Source: Mycolicibacterium sp. TUM20985 (GTDB lineage Bacteria; Actinomycetota; Actinomycetes; Mycobacteriales; Mycobacteriaceae). Taken from it: DNA of 64,000 nt. Below, piece by piece: positions 33,582 to 42,525 of the stretch. The notes beneath the pieces are model-generated. The model was not told the origin of the DNA and searched no databases. It saw only the letters and a program-made list of their open reading frames with translations. The position numbers and the translations under genes were made by a program. How positions within the stretch are numbered: position 1 is the first letter of the stretch; every line of letters starts with the position of its first letter. The DNA lies in the NCBI RefSeq assembly GCF_030295745.1, contig NZ_AP027291.1, positions 5,580,001 through 5,644,000 on the forward strand, written 5' to 3'.

Positions 33582-34688
33582 TCAGTCCCGCACGCCCTTG
33601 TAGATACCGCGCCGCACGATCAGCGGTTGTAGGACGCGGTCGATCGACCAGGCCGGGAACCGGAACGCCCGGCCGTTGGGCGCGAACACCTCCAAGCCGT
33701 CGGGTTGGGGGCCCAGGACAGATCCCCAGCGGCGCACCGGCGCGCGGTACTCGCGTAGCGGCTCCCCGTCGAAGTGCGCTCGTACGTTGTGGGCGAGCAG
33801 ACCGTCGGCCCGGTTGCGGGCGGAGCTGCGCAGCGGGTCGGTCGCGGCGACGTCGCCGACCGCGAACACGCCTGCATGGCCGGGCACCCTCAGGTCGGGC
33901 GTCACCCGGACGAAACCGTTGTCGTCCACCATGTCCGGCGGCAACCAGCCGGTATTCGGGGTGACCCGCCCGATCGCCCAGAGCACTGCGTCAGCGGACG
34001 TCGGCGGCTGCCCCGTGCTCCAATGCACGGGCCCCGCGCTGATCTCGTCGCAGGCGAAACCGTCGGGCACGATCGCGCGGTGACCGCCGTGCAGCCCCAC
34101 CCCGAGACGCGTGAGCCGGTGCCTGATGCGGTTCCACACCCGGGGGTGATGCGCGGGTAGGGGTCGCTCGCCGGGGTAGTACAGGTCGACGCGCTTGTCC
34201 GGCCAGACGCCCGCGAGGTTGGCGGCACTGCTCACGGCCGCCGCGCCTCCGCCGATCACGACGATGGCGTCGGCGCCGGCCAGGCGATCGTGCGCCGCGC
34301 GCAGATCGGCGTCGACGTCAGCGGCGGACTGAAGCGTCGGGCGCCGCCAGAAGCCGTTCGTCACCCCGGTCGAGATGACCAACGCGTCGTAACCCTCGGT
34401 CTGGGTGTTGCCATCGGCGCGCTCGACCGAGACCTCCCGCGCCACGGGATCGACGCCAGAGAGCGTGCCGTGCACGGTGCGTACGCGGTCGAGCCCACGG
34501 AATCTGTCGAAGCCGATCCGGTAGTCCCTGGCCCAGTCGTCGGGTCGGCTGAGTCGGATGCCGAGTTCCTGACCGCTGACCAGTGCTGGCTTGGCCGAGA
34601 TGCCGACGACGTCGGCGTGGCGCGCCAATCGCATCGCGGTGAGGATCCCGCTGTCACCGAGTCCGGCGATGACGACCCGGGGCATCAT
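33582..34688 (-). CDS. FAD-dependent pyridine-nucleotide oxidoreductase (NDH-2/AIF-like)
   Basis: A 368-residue flavoprotein with two dinucleotide-binding folds. The FAD GxGxxG is VVIAGLGDSGILTA (about 5-18), the NAD(P)H site is IVVIGGGAAAVSSAANLAG (about 155), and the second FAD motif is VFAVGDVAATDPLR near residue 300. No redox cysteine pair is seen, so it is more like NDH-2 or AIF than thioredoxin reductase. The substrate is unknown. ATG 34688 overlaps the upstream DUF1295 gene (ATGA), so the two form an operon; ATG 34685 is one codon later. Confidence 0.88.
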   Translation of the reverse strand: MMPRVVIAGLGDSGILTAMRLARHADVVGISAKPALVSGQELGIRLSRPDDWARDYRIGFDRFRGLDRVRTVHGTLSGVDPVAREVSVERADGNTQTEGYDALVISTGVTNGFWRRPTLQSAADVDADLRAAHDRLAGADAIVVIGGGAAAVSSAANLAGVWPDKRVDLYYPGERPLPAHHPRVWNRIRHRLTRLGVGLHGGHRAIVPDGFACDEISAGPVHWSTGQPPTSADAVLWAIGRVTPNTGWLPPDMVDDNGFVRVTPDLRVPGHAGVFAVGDVAATDPLRSSARNRADGLLAHNVRAHFDGEPLREYRAPVRRWGSVLGPQPDGLEVFAPNGRAFRFPAWSIDRVLQPLIVRRGIYKGVRD

Positions 34689-35563
34689 GACACCCGTTTC
34701 GGCGGCCGGGGAACGAAACGCGACACCCGGTCCACCACATCCTGATAGGCCGGTCGCCGTTCGAGGCTGCGGGTCTCCATGAGCGGAATGCTGGCGCCCA
34801 GGAACATCGCCAGGATGGCCACCGCACCGAGGAGCAGCCACCACGCATCGGCCGGCGCAGCCGCGATGCCGAATAGCGCGAGGGCGACCCAGAAACCGAA
34901 CTCTCCGAAGTAGTTTGGATGCCGCGACCAACTCCACAGGCCACGGTCCATCACCTCACCGGGACGGCGCGCCCCTACGAAGCGGTGCATCTGGACGTCG
35001 GCCACCAGCTCCAGGGCGACCGCCGCGAGCCCGATGGCGAACGCGAGCCAGCTGAGCCAGACGAGACCAGGCCCGGGTCTGGTCACCGCGACGTAGACCG
35101 GCACCATCGCGAGGAAGACCTGACACGTCGGGATGAGATGGATGGCCACCAGATCGGCGATGAACTCCCACCGTCCCGCGCGCTGTTTGAACATCGGGTA
35201 GCGCCAGTCCTCGTGGTGCAGGCCGGGGAATGCGTAGACCCAGTTGGCGGTGAGGCGGATCGCCCACAGCACCACGACGATCGCGACCAGCGAGCAGCGC
35301 AGTCGATCGACGTCCGGTCCCGCCTGACTCCACCAGTAGAAGAGCAGCAGCGGGGGGATCACGCTCCAGTAGGCGTCGTAGAAACTCGAGTTTCGGTACG
35401 CCCGGCTGAACGCGAAGATGACGACGGTCGCCAGCACGTCGGCGATGAAGGCGTCCAGCCAGAGCCGCCCCGTGCTCGGGCCCCAACCGAGCCAGGCGGC
35501 CGCCACGCCGATGGCGACGAGGTAGGCGGCGGTGACGATGGCGAGTGAGCGGGTCTTGTTCAT
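34685..35563 (-). CDS. DUF1295 / steroid-5-alpha-reductase-like membrane protein
   Basis: A 292-residue protein with about seven TM helices of the DUF1295 family, related in fold to steroid 5-alpha-reductase C-terminal domains and isoprenylcysteine methyltransferases. The family motif SRHPNYFGEFGFWVALALF near residue 215 includes the nucleotide-binding histidine and tyrosine. WRYPMFKQRAGRWEF lies at about 120. The ATG at 35563 has GAGGAG 5 nt upstream. Coupling to the FAD oxidoreductase suggests that gene supplies electrons for a lipid or sterol reduction; this is inference. Confidence 0.85.
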   Translation of the reverse strand: MNKTRSLAIVTAAYLVAIGVAAAWLGWGPSTGRLWLDAFIADVLATVVIFAFSRAYRNSSFYDAYWSVIPPLLLFYWWSQAGPDVDRLRCSLVAIVVVLWAIRLTANWVYAFPGLHHEDWRYPMFKQRAGRWEFIADLVAIHLIPTCQVFLAMVPVYVAVTRPGPGLVWLSWLAFAIGLAAVALELVADVQMHRFVGARRPGEVMDRGLWSWSRHPNYFGEFGFWVALALFGIAAAPADAWWLLLGAVAILAMFLGASIPLMETRSLERRPAYQDVVDRVSRFVPRPPKRVS

Positions 35564-35603
35564 CGGCTCCTCGGGGTCCGCGGCGCCCGAAATGTAACAC
35601 GTT

Positions 35604-36080
35604 CTAGTTGTGCGGCTCCCGTGTTTCCGACGCGATCGCCGCCTCGCCCGGTTGCGCCCTCCGCCACACCAGAACGTGGTGTGACGAAGCGCCCCGGCGG
35701 GACGTCACGGCCGCGCTGAGCACCAGAGTGTCCCCGTCGAGGTGACCCTGGCGGACCTGGACGCTGCCGACCCAGTTCGGAAGCAGCGAGACTTGGACGT
35801 GGTGGTGCACGACGTCGGCCTGCTCGTCGATGGTGAACGGCCCGGTGTAGCAGAGATAGCCAGCCGCCGCCGACGCCATCTGCCCTGGCGTGCCACCGCC
35901 GGTCACGGCCTTGTCGTAGGCAGGCCGATCACGGCGCATCAGCTGCGCCGACATGTAGCCGTCCGACGTGTACATGATGATGCCGACCGGGTCGGCACCC
36001 AGCGGTTCGTCCTCGCCGCCATCGGTTTTCGACGTGTAGGACTCGAGGTGCCAGGCGCCGAGGAGGTCGTCGCGGTTCAT
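35604..36080 (-). CDS. Lipocalin-like domain protein
   Basis: A 158-residue protein whose N-terminus LLGAWHLESY, then VGIIMYTSDGYMSAQLM, matches the Lipocalin_5-type domain often found in fungi and actinobacteria. The remainder is predicted beta strands (CYTGPFTIDEQADVVHHHVQ, VGSVQVRQGHLDGDTLVLSA). No signal peptide or cysteines. The ATG at 36080 was preferred to upstream codons. The ligand is unknown. It lies upstream of the DUF1295 operon on the same strand, with a 40-bp gap. Confidence 0.8.
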   Translation of the reverse strand: MNRDDLLGAWHLESYTSKTDGGEDEPLGADPVGIIMYTSDGYMSAQLMRRDRPAYDKAVTGGGTPGQMASAAAGYLCYTGPFTIDEQADVVHHHVQVSLLPNWVGSVQVRQGHLDGDTLVLSAAVTSRRGASSHHVLVWRRAQPGEAAIASETREPHN

Positions 36081-36192
36081 GTCCGCGATCGTATCCACGC
36101 CGGTTTTGCCGTGCGGACCGTCGGGTAGACACCTGGGAGCGCCCAGCCTCCTGCGCTAACCCACACACGTTCTACGAAGACGAGGTACTTCC

Positions 36193-36765
36193 ATGCCCAG
36201 ACGACACGAGGCAATCGCCGGCACGCAGGACGTCGTCGCCTTCCTCACCGATCAGCACGAGGAGATCAAGCGACTATTCGTCGAGACGCTCGACGCGGCC
36301 GACGCTGCGACACAAGAGAAGTCGTTCAACCGCTTGCGCACGCTGCTCGCCGTACACGAGACCGCCGAGGAGATGATGGTTCATCCGCGGGTGCGCCGCA
36401 AGATCACCGACGGGCCGGCCATCGTCGCAGCCCGTCTCGCGGAGGAACACGAATCGAAGGTGGCCCTGGAGGCGCTCGAGCAGATGGAGTTCGGCACCGC
36501 CGAGTTCAGCAAATCGCTGATCCACCTGCAGGCTGCCGTGCTGAGTCACGCCGAGAAGGAGGAGAGCGAGGAGTTCACGCGCCTCGAAGACGAGTTGGAC
36601 GCCGACGAGCTCAAGAAGCTGACCGCAGCGGTCCTCGTCGCCGAACGGATCGCGCCTACCCGCCCGCACGCCGGCATCGAAACGGCCGCGGCGAACTTCC
36701 TCGTGGGTCCGTTCGCGTCCCTGCTCGACCGGGCGCGCGACGCACTCAAGCGCATCGCCGCGTAG
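36193..36765 (+). CDS. Hemerythrin HHE-domain protein
   Basis: A 190-residue helical protein. Hemerythrin-type histidines and glutamates appear in FLTDQHEEIKRLF (about 21), VHETAEEMMVHPRVR (about 57), AEEHESKVALEALE (about 82) and AAVLSHAEKEESEEF (about 119), consistent with a di-iron four-helix bundle. Roles in the family include oxygen, NO and redox sensing or stress protection. The ATG at 36193 follows GACGAGG. The C-terminal third (from about residue 150) is outside the HHE core and is helical. Confidence 0.88.
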   Translation: MPRRHEAIAGTQDVVAFLTDQHEEIKRLFVETLDAADAATQEKSFNRLRTLLAVHETAEEMMVHPRVRRKITDGPAIVAARLAEEHESKVALEALEQMEFGTAEFSKSLIHLQAAVLSHAEKEESEEFTRLEDELDADELKKLTAAVLVAERIAPTRPHAGIETAAANFLVGPFASLLDRARDALKRIAA

Positions 36766-36827
36766 CACCCGACAGCTAGAGGCCCCCCGGTGTGGGTTGA
36801 CGGGTGTCGACTTCCTATCGTGGCTGG

Positions 36828-38024
36828 ATGAGCAACGTTGCTGATTCCGAGCGGGTCGCCGACCTGGCGTCGGGGGTCGTCCGAGACCACGATCCGAAGT
36901 CGGTGCCCGTCCAGGATTTCCTCGGCGCCTGTTACGACGCCGGCCTTTCGTGGGTGCACTTTCCCGAAACGCTTGGCGGACTGGGCGTTTCGCGGCGGAA
37001 CCAAGCCGTCGTCGACCGGATCCTGCAGGGGGCGGGCGGCCCCGTGCCCTTGGGACTGAACCCCATGGGCTACGGCATGGCGGCACCGACCATTCGCGAA
37101 CACGCGCAATCCGAAGACGTCAAGAGATCGTGGTTGCGCCCATTGGCCACCACCGAGGACATCTGGTGCCAGCTGTTCTCGGAACCGGGCGCAGGGTCCG
37201 ACCTCGCGGGGCTCGCCACGTCGGCCGTCCCGGATGGCGACGACTGGGTGATCAACGGCCAGAAGGTGTGGACCAGCCTGGCGCATCGCGCCCGCTGGGG
37301 TCTGTTGCTGGCCCGCACCAACCCCGACGTGCCCAAGCACAAGGGCCTGACGTACTTCGTCATCGACATGCACTCGCCCGGTGTCGAGACGCGGCCGCTG
37401 CGCCAGTTGACTGGCCAGGCCGAGTTCAACGAGGTCTACTTCACCGACGCCCGCATCCCCGACGAGCACCGCCTCGGCGACGTCGGCAACGGGTGGGCGG
37501 TGGCGATGACCACGCTGATGAACGAGCGCAGCGCACTGGGCGGCAGCGGCAGTCGACGAGGTGCGGGCACCATCGCCGAGGCGGTCGCGCTGTGGTCGGC
37601 CAGGCCGGAGCGCCAGACGCCCGTCCTGCGGGACCGGCTCACCCAACTGTGGTTGCGCTCGGAAGCCCAGCGCCTCACCTCCGAACGGTCGCGCGCGTCG
37701 GCCACCGTCGGCGGCCCGGGACCGGAGGGCTCGATCGGCAAGCTGGTCGGCGCCGAATTGAACCAGCACATCTACCAGTTCTGCATGGATCTGCTTGGGC
37801 CCGAGGGGATTCTGTACCACGGCTACGCAAGCCCAGAGTCCGACCGGGAGGATTCCGACTGGCGGGGTCCCATCCAGCAGAGGTTCCTACGAAGCAGGGC
37901 CAACACCATCGAAGGCGGTACATCCGACGTGATGCGCAACATTCTCGGCGAGCGGGTCCTCGGCCTGCCCGGTGACCTGCGGGCGGATGCAGGCATGCCG
38001 TGGAAAGAGGTTCCCCGTGGCTGA
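36828..38024 (+). CDS. Acyl-CoA dehydrogenase (FadE family), first subunit
   Basis: A 398-residue flavoenzyme oxidising acyl-CoA to trans-2-enoyl-CoA. The ACAD signature LFSEPGAGSDLAG is near residue 120, INGQKVWTSLAH near 140, and the C-terminal NTIEGGTSDVMRNILGERVL near 370. The ATG at 36828 (MSNVADSE) was chosen. The gene overlaps the next acyl-CoA dehydrogenase by 8 nt. Such adjacent unequal pairs in actinobacteria usually form alpha2-beta2 heterotetramers that act on sterol side chains or other bulky acyl-CoAs; that reading is inferred from the arrangement. Confidence 0.92.
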   Translation: MSNVADSERVADLASGVVRDHDPKSVPVQDFLGACYDAGLSWVHFPETLGGLGVSRRNQAVVDRILQGAGGPVPLGLNPMGYGMAAPTIREHAQSEDVKRSWLRPLATTEDIWCQLFSEPGAGSDLAGLATSAVPDGDDWVINGQKVWTSLAHRARWGLLLARTNPDVPKHKGLTYFVIDMHSPGVETRPLRQLTGQAEFNEVYFTDARIPDEHRLGDVGNGWAVAMTTLMNERSALGGSGSRRGAGTIAEAVALWSARPERQTPVLRDRLTQLWLRSEAQRLTSERSRASATVGGPGPEGSIGKLVGAELNQHIYQFCMDLLGPEGILYHGYASPESDREDSDWRGPIQQRFLRSRANTIEGGTSDVMRNILGERVLGLPGDLRADAGMPWKEVPRG

Positions 38025-39237
38025 GAAGCTTGCGGATCAGCCCGGCCGGTCGGCTGATCTCGCGGATCAAGCGGATACCGCGGAGTTCATCTTCACCGAC
38101 GAGCAGGCGGAGCTGCTGAGCGCAGTCCGCAGATTCTGCGCCGAGAACTTCGACGAGCCGACCGTGCGTCGGCTGATGGAGTCCGATCCGCCGTTCGACC
38201 GCGCGTCGTGGCAGCGGTTGGGCGCCGAGCTGGGCGTGCTGGGGCTGTCGGTGTCCGAGGCGGACGGCGGGGTCGGCGGCACGCTCGTCGACCAGGCCGT
38301 CGCGGTCGAGGAGCTCAGCGCGGTGCTGGCGTGCGGGCCGTTCTTCGGCACGGTGTACCTCGCGATCCCGGCACTGGTGGCCGCCTCGTCCGGACCGGTC
38401 CGCGACGAACTGCTGGCCGAACTCGTCGAGGGCCGCCGGACCGCGGCCTTCGCCGTGGCGGACCACGCGGGTGCCTTCGACGCCGCCGCGGTGGCGGTCA
38501 CTGCGTCCGGCTCGGGTGAGGCGTGGACCCTGAGCGGGACCGTCGACCGCATCGTCGACGCCGGCGCGGCCGACGAGCTACTGGTGGCGGCGGTCGGCCC
38601 TGACGGAGTGGGTCTGTATGCCGTCGACGCCGCCGGAGCGGGTGTGCAGCGGACGCCGCTTCACACCGTCGACCAGACGCGGCCCCAGGCCGGGGTGACG
38701 TTGTCCGACGCACCCGCCCGCCTGGTGGCCGGACCCGACGAGGCCGAGCGCGTCATCACCCACGCATTCCAGGTGGGGTCGGCGTTGTTGGCGGCCGAGC
38801 AGGTCGGCGCGGGGCAACACTTGCTCGACGTCGCGGTGCAGTACGCGAAGGACCGCTGGCAGTTCGGTCGGCCGATCGGATCGTTCCAGGCCGTCAAGCA
38901 TCGGTTGGCCGACATGATGGTCGACCTCGAGCACGCCCGGTCGACGGCGTATCACGCAGTGTGGGCGTTGACCGACGGCTCCGACGACCCGGCGCTGGCG
39001 ACCAGCATCGCGCAGGCGACGTGTTCGGCGGCGTTCAGCCGGATCGCCAACGACGCCATCCAGACCCTCGGCGGCATCGGTTTCACGTGGGAACACCAGG
39101 CGCACTTGTACTTCAAGCGCGCCACCACCGACGCGGCGCTGCTCGGCAGCGCTGAGCAGCACCGGTCGCGGGTGGCCGACCTCGTCCTAGACGAGCCCTC
39201 CGAGACCAAGCCGCCGCGGGTCGCCGACGGCACCTAG
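38017..39237 (+). CDS. Acyl-CoA dehydrogenase (FadE family), second subunit
   Basis: A 406-residue partner of the preceding acyl-CoA dehydrogenase. The N-terminal domain starts FTDEQAELLSAVRRFCAENF. The usual FAD-site SEPxAGSD region is absent or reduced, as in one subunit of known heteromeric FadE complexes. The C-terminal domain keeps RWQFGRPIGSFQAVKHRLADM and IQTLGGIGFTWEHQAHLYFKR. The start is GTG at 38017 with AAGAGG about 8 nt before. The CDS is followed 15 bp later by a palindromic hairpin. The gene symbol and substrate are not assignable. Confidence 0.92.
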   Translation: MAEKLADQPGRSADLADQADTAEFIFTDEQAELLSAVRRFCAENFDEPTVRRLMESDPPFDRASWQRLGAELGVLGLSVSEADGGVGGTLVDQAVAVEELSAVLACGPFFGTVYLAIPALVAASSGPVRDELLAELVEGRRTAAFAVADHAGAFDAAAVAVTASGSGEAWTLSGTVDRIVDAGAADELLVAAVGPDGVGLYAVDAAGAGVQRTPLHTVDQTRPQAGVTLSDAPARLVAGPDEAERVITHAFQVGSALLAAEQVGAGQHLLDVAVQYAKDRWQFGRPIGSFQAVKHRLADMMVDLEHARSTAYHAVWALTDGSDDPALATSIAQATCSAAFSRIANDAIQTLGGIGFTWEHQAHLYFKRATTDAALLGSAEQHRSRVADLVLDEPSETKPPRVADGT

Positions 39238-39252
39238 CACCCCGCCCCCTCG

Positions 39253-39302
39253 CGATTTCGCGCGAAAACATTCGGTGAGCGAACGTATGCGCGCCGAAAT
39301 CG
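39253..39302. repeat. Palindromic repeat, copy A (after acyl-CoA dehydrogenase)
   Basis: A 50-bp imperfect palindrome with arms beginning CGATTTCG and ending CGAAATCG. The last 25 bp, from AGCGAACGTATG onward, are identical in copy B at 39726-39780. It sits just after the acyl-CoA dehydrogenase stop and could terminate that transcript; with copy B it flanks the cupin gene as a direct repeat. Confidence 0.8.
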
Positions 39303-39358
39303 CCGGAGGGGTGCGTTTAAATCTGTCCATTCGCGGCGGACCGTGCTGCAATTTTGCG

Positions 39359-39724
39359 ATGAGCAGCTATCACCCCGACATGCAGAAGGCCCGTTTCGCC
39401 GACATCGACAGCGACGTGCACGGCCTGATCTCCAAGAAGACGGCCGAACTCGACGGCGTCGCGGTCACGCAGGTGACCTTCCACACCGGCGCCCGGTGGT
39501 CGAACGACCTCAAGGAGTACGCGGGTACCGACCTCTGTCAGCTGCCGCACGTGGCGGTCGTCGTCAGCGGTGCGCTCGGTGTGCAGATGACCGACGGTTC
39601 GGAGGAAGTCTTCGCCGCCGGTGACGTCATGTTGCTCCCACCGGGCCATGACGCGTGGACCGTAGGCGACGAGGACTGCACGTTCATCGAGTTCTCCCGC
39701 GGCGGCGACTACTACGCGTCCTAG
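39359..39724 (+). CDS. Cupin-domain protein
   Basis: A 121-residue single-domain cupin. The beta-barrel motifs are VTFHTGARWSNDLKEYAG (motif 1 region, with one histidine), LPHVAVVVSGALGVQMTDG (with a histidine) and GDVMLLPPGHDAWTVGDE (motif 2, with a histidine). It is compatible with a mononuclear metal site, but motif 1 is atypical. The ATG at 39359 (MSSYHPDMQK) was chosen; an upstream start would lie inside palindrome A. It is bracketed by two nearly identical palindromic repeats. Function unknown. Confidence 0.8.
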   Translation: MSSYHPDMQKARFADIDSDVHGLISKKTAELDGVAVTQVTFHTGARWSNDLKEYAGTDLCQLPHVAVVVSGALGVQMTDGSEEVFAAGDVMLLPPGHDAWTVGDEDCTFIEFSRGGDYYAS

Positions 39725-39725
39725 C

Positions 39726-39780
39726 CTCGATTTCGGCGCGTAAACGTTCGGTCAGCGAACGTATGCGCGCCGAAATCGAG
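39726..39780. terminator. Palindromic repeat, copy B (between cupin and GAP-family genes)
   Basis: A 55-bp near-perfect palindrome between convergent genes, beginning 2 bp after the cupin stop. The arms run from CTCGATTTCGGCGCG to CGCGCCGAAATCGAG. It is suited to a bidirectional terminator and belongs to the same family as copy A at 39253-39302. Confidence 0.82.
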
Positions 39781-39797
39781 GGGGGCCGGGGGTGGGG

Positions 39798-40484
39798 TCA
39801 CCACAGCACGCGGTAGTTCAGCAGCGCGTCGATGACGAGCACCGACCCGACGGCCAGGAACAGCACCCGCACGGCGATCGGACCGTAGCGGGTGGTCACC
39901 CGGACCAAGGTGCGCTGCACGCGCCTGGCGCGGATGGTCCGCTGCGTCGAGAGCGCCAGCACCATCAGCGACGGCACCACCGCCACGGCGCAGTAGACCA
40001 CCACGATCAGCGGCCACAGGTCCGGCAGCGGGTCGCGCGCCGACACCATCGTCAGGGTCGTCAGGTACGGGACCGACGTCGCCGCCTGGCCCAGCCCGAT
40101 CACCATCCCGACGACCGCGAACAACCATGGATTTCGCCGCGTCAGGTTCAGCGCCCAGATCGGTGGTGCGGGCCGCGCCGAGCTCAGGGAGAAGCTCGCC
40201 ACGGCGATCAACACGAGCCCGAGCGTCAACTGGCCCCAGTAGCGGTAGGTCGGCGTCAGGTCGAACTCGACGCGGTCGGTCACGAAGTTGATGCCCAACA
40301 CCGTGAGCACGCCGAACGCCGTGGTGGCCAGGAAGACGCCAGCGACGAAGCTCAGCCCGCCGGGGAGCGCCGACCTGCGGCTCAGCCGGCTGTCGTACAC
40401 CACCGCCGACGTCACCCCCAGGTTCAGCACGTTCAGCGAGTCGAGTACGGCGAAGCCCAGGAGAGGCAGGAGGAGTCCCAGCAT
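39798..40484 (-). CDS. GAP/Sap-family integral membrane protein
   Basis: A 228-residue protein with six predicted TM helices of the mycobacterial GAP (Sap, peptidoglycolipid-addressing) family. Members take part in glycolipid export to the cell surface in non-tuberculous mycobacteria. The family feature is LLPLLGFAVLDSLNVLNLG at the N-terminus, with a conserved GMVIGLGQAATSVPYL segment near residue 128. The ATG at 40484 was chosen. The neighbouring genes are not a known glycopeptidolipid cluster, so the lipid cargo cannot be named. Confidence 0.82.
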   Translation of the reverse strand: MLGLLLPLLGFAVLDSLNVLNLGVTSAVVYDSRLSRRSALPGGLSFVAGVFLATTAFGVLTVLGINFVTDRVEFDLTPTYRYWGQLTLGLVLIAVASFSLSSARPAPPIWALNLTRRNPWLFAVVGMVIGLGQAATSVPYLTTLTMVSARDPLPDLWPLIVVVYCAVAVVPSLMVLALSTQRTIRARRVQRTLVRVTTRYGPIAVRVLFLAVGSVLVIDALLNYRVLW

Positions 40485-40630
40485 GACGTGACGAACCTAC
40501 GGGAGCGGCCGCCACGGGGCGACGCAGGCAACGGCTGAGGGCCGGGAGTGACGCGTATCCGGGCGCGACGGGGCGTGAATCCGGCGTGGACGGGTATCCA
40601 GCACACTTCCCCCCGCTATTGAAAGGACCC

Positions 40631-41632
40631 ATGACCGCAGCGCGATCTCAGCTCGACCAGCCCGCCCTCGCCGAGGCCCACCGCATCACGAGCGCCGTGG
40701 CCAGTGCGTTCTCCGCGAAGGTCGTCGGTCAGCACCACCTGCGGGAATCGTTGATGATCGGCTTGCTGGCCGGGGGTCACCTGCTCGTCGAGAGTGTCCC
40801 CGGATTGGCGAAGACGACGGCCGCCCGGGTGGTTGCCGAGTCGGTGGGCGGCGCCTTCAAACGCATCCAGTGCACGCCGGACCTCCTTCCCAGCGACATC
40901 ATCGGCACGCAGATCTACGAGGCGGCGACCAACTCCTTCGTCACCCGCCTCGGGCCCGTGCACGCCAACATCGTCCTGCTCGACGAGGTCAACCGCTCCA
41001 GCGCCAAGACGCAGAGCGCGATGCTGGAGGCGATGGAGGAACGCCAGACCACCATCGCAGGCGTCGAATATCCGATTCCGGAACCGTTCCTCGTGATCGC
41101 CACCCAGAACCCGGTGGACCAGGAGGGCACCTATCCCCTTTCGGAGGCCCAGACCGACCGCTTCATGCTCAAGGAGGTCGTGCACTACCCGTCCATCGAC
41201 GACGAGGTCGAAGTCATCTCCCGGATGGACGCCGGACTCTACGAGAAGGACCACCGCACCGCGCCGGTGGTGCACATCGACGACATCCGGCGTGTGCAAG
41301 AGCTGACGGCGGCCGTGCACATGGACCGCGTCCTGGTGCAGTACGCCAGCCGTCTGGTCGGCGTCACGCGCGAACCCGAGCAGCACCTGTCGCCGGGGAC
41401 CGCCCGGCTCATCGAGTACGGCGCCAGCCCGCGCGCCACCATCGCGTTCTGCCGCACCGCCCGGGCGCTCGCCGTCCTACGCGGACGCAACCACGTCGTC
41501 CCCGACGACATCGCGAACCTGGCGCACCGCGTGTTGCGGCACCGTCTGATCCTTGGTTTCGAGGCGGCCAGCGCGCGCGTCACGCCCGACGTCGTCGTCG
41601 ACGCGGTGCTCGCTGCGGTACGGGTCCCGTGA
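40631..41632 (+). CDS. MoxR-family AAA+ ATPase
   Basis: First gene of a six-gene operon. The product has 333 residues. Walker A is ESVPGLAKTT (about 56-65), Walker B is IVLLDEVNRSSAKTQ (about 115-129), sensor 1 is VIATQNPVDQEGTYPL, and the C-terminal lid domain follows. MoxR ATPases work as chaperones with vWA-domain partners to insert metal cofactors or remodel complexes. The ATG at 40631 follows GAAAGGA at 5 nt. The downstream DUF58 and vWA-like genes supply the expected partners. Which of the mycobacterial moxR paralogues it is cannot be decided here. Confidence 0.93.
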   Translation: MTAARSQLDQPALAEAHRITSAVASAFSAKVVGQHHLRESLMIGLLAGGHLLVESVPGLAKTTAARVVAESVGGAFKRIQCTPDLLPSDIIGTQIYEAATNSFVTRLGPVHANIVLLDEVNRSSAKTQSAMLEAMEERQTTIAGVEYPIPEPFLVIATQNPVDQEGTYPLSEAQTDRFMLKEVVHYPSIDDEVEVISRMDAGLYEKDHRTAPVVHIDDIRRVQELTAAVHMDRVLVQYASRLVGVTREPEQHLSPGTARLIEYGASPRATIAFCRTARALAVLRGRNHVVPDDIANLAHRVLRHRLILGFEAASARVTPDVVVDAVLAAVRVP

Positions 41633-41652
41633 GCTCCCGGCGGGTGCACTAG

Positions 41653-42525
41653 GTGGGGACCCATCTCGACCGCGCGAAGGCGGCCTTCGGGCGCGATACG
41701 AGCGGCCTCCTCGAAGGCGGTCGCTACGCGCTGGTCCACACCCGCAGCCTCGAGTTCGACGACCTTCGACCGTACGTCCCGGGCGAAGACGTCCGCGACA
41801 TCGACTGGAAGGCGTCGGCCCGTTCCGGCCAGGTGTTGATCAAGCGCTTCGTCACCGAGAAGCACCACAAGATCATGGTGGTCGCCGACGCGGGCCGGAA
41901 CATGTCGGCCTCGACCCCCTCCGGTGAGGTCAAGCGGGACGTGGCTGCCAACGTCATCGGCGCGATGGGGCTGATCACCCTGCGGCGATCCGACGAGATC
42001 GGCATGGTCTTCGGGGACGCCCGCGGCTGCGTCGACATCCGGCTACGTCGCGGCGAGACCCACGTCGAACACATGCTGCACCGCTATCACGACCACGCCA
42101 ACAGCCGACCCTCGTCGAGTCGTGTGCTCGCACAACTAAACTGGGTGGCAACGCATCAGCGGCGGCCACTGCTGCTCTTCGTGGTGTCCGACGAGCCCGA
42201 TCCCGACTCCGCACTGGGAGAGGTCCTCACGAAGCTCACCGCGCGGCACGAGGTCCTGTGGGCAATGGTGTCGGACATGCCTGCGGTCGGCGCGGCCGAC
42301 GACGAGCGCGACGGCTTCGACGTGAGTGACGGCCGCTTCGTCCTCAGTGGTGCGGACCTCGGATCGCGGGTGGTCGACGCCTATCGCCGTGCCGAAGCGC
42401 AACGACGCGAACAGCTCTCGGAGTTCATGGTCAGCCATGGCATCCCGCACGCGATGATCCCGAGCAGCGTCACCCTCCGTGATCGGCTGATCGCGATGAC
42501 CGAGGTGTATGCGCGTGCCGGATGA
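41653..42525 (+). CDS. DUF58 family protein (vWA-like)
   Basis: A 290-residue protein with the DUF58 signature RPYVPGEDVRDIDWKASAR near residues 40-56, a hallmark of MoxR-associated proteins. The rest resembles a von Willebrand A fold (KIMVVADAGRNMSASTP; LLLFVVSDEPDPDSALGE). The MIDAS-like DxGxxM/S is degenerate. The start is GTG at 41653, 20 bp after moxR. It overlaps the next gene by 11 nt. It probably binds the MoxR complex at the membrane. Confidence 0.9.
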   Translation: MGTHLDRAKAAFGRDTSGLLEGGRYALVHTRSLEFDDLRPYVPGEDVRDIDWKASARSGQVLIKRFVTEKHHKIMVVADAGRNMSASTPSGEVKRDVAANVIGAMGLITLRRSDEIGMVFGDARGCVDIRLRRGETHVEHMLHRYHDHANSRPSSSRVLAQLNWVATHQRRPLLLFVVSDEPDPDSALGEVLTKLTARHEVLWAMVSDMPAVGAADDERDGFDVSDGRFVLSGADLGSRVVDAYRRAEAQRREQLSEFMVSHGIPHAMIPSSVTLRDRLIAMTEVYARAG

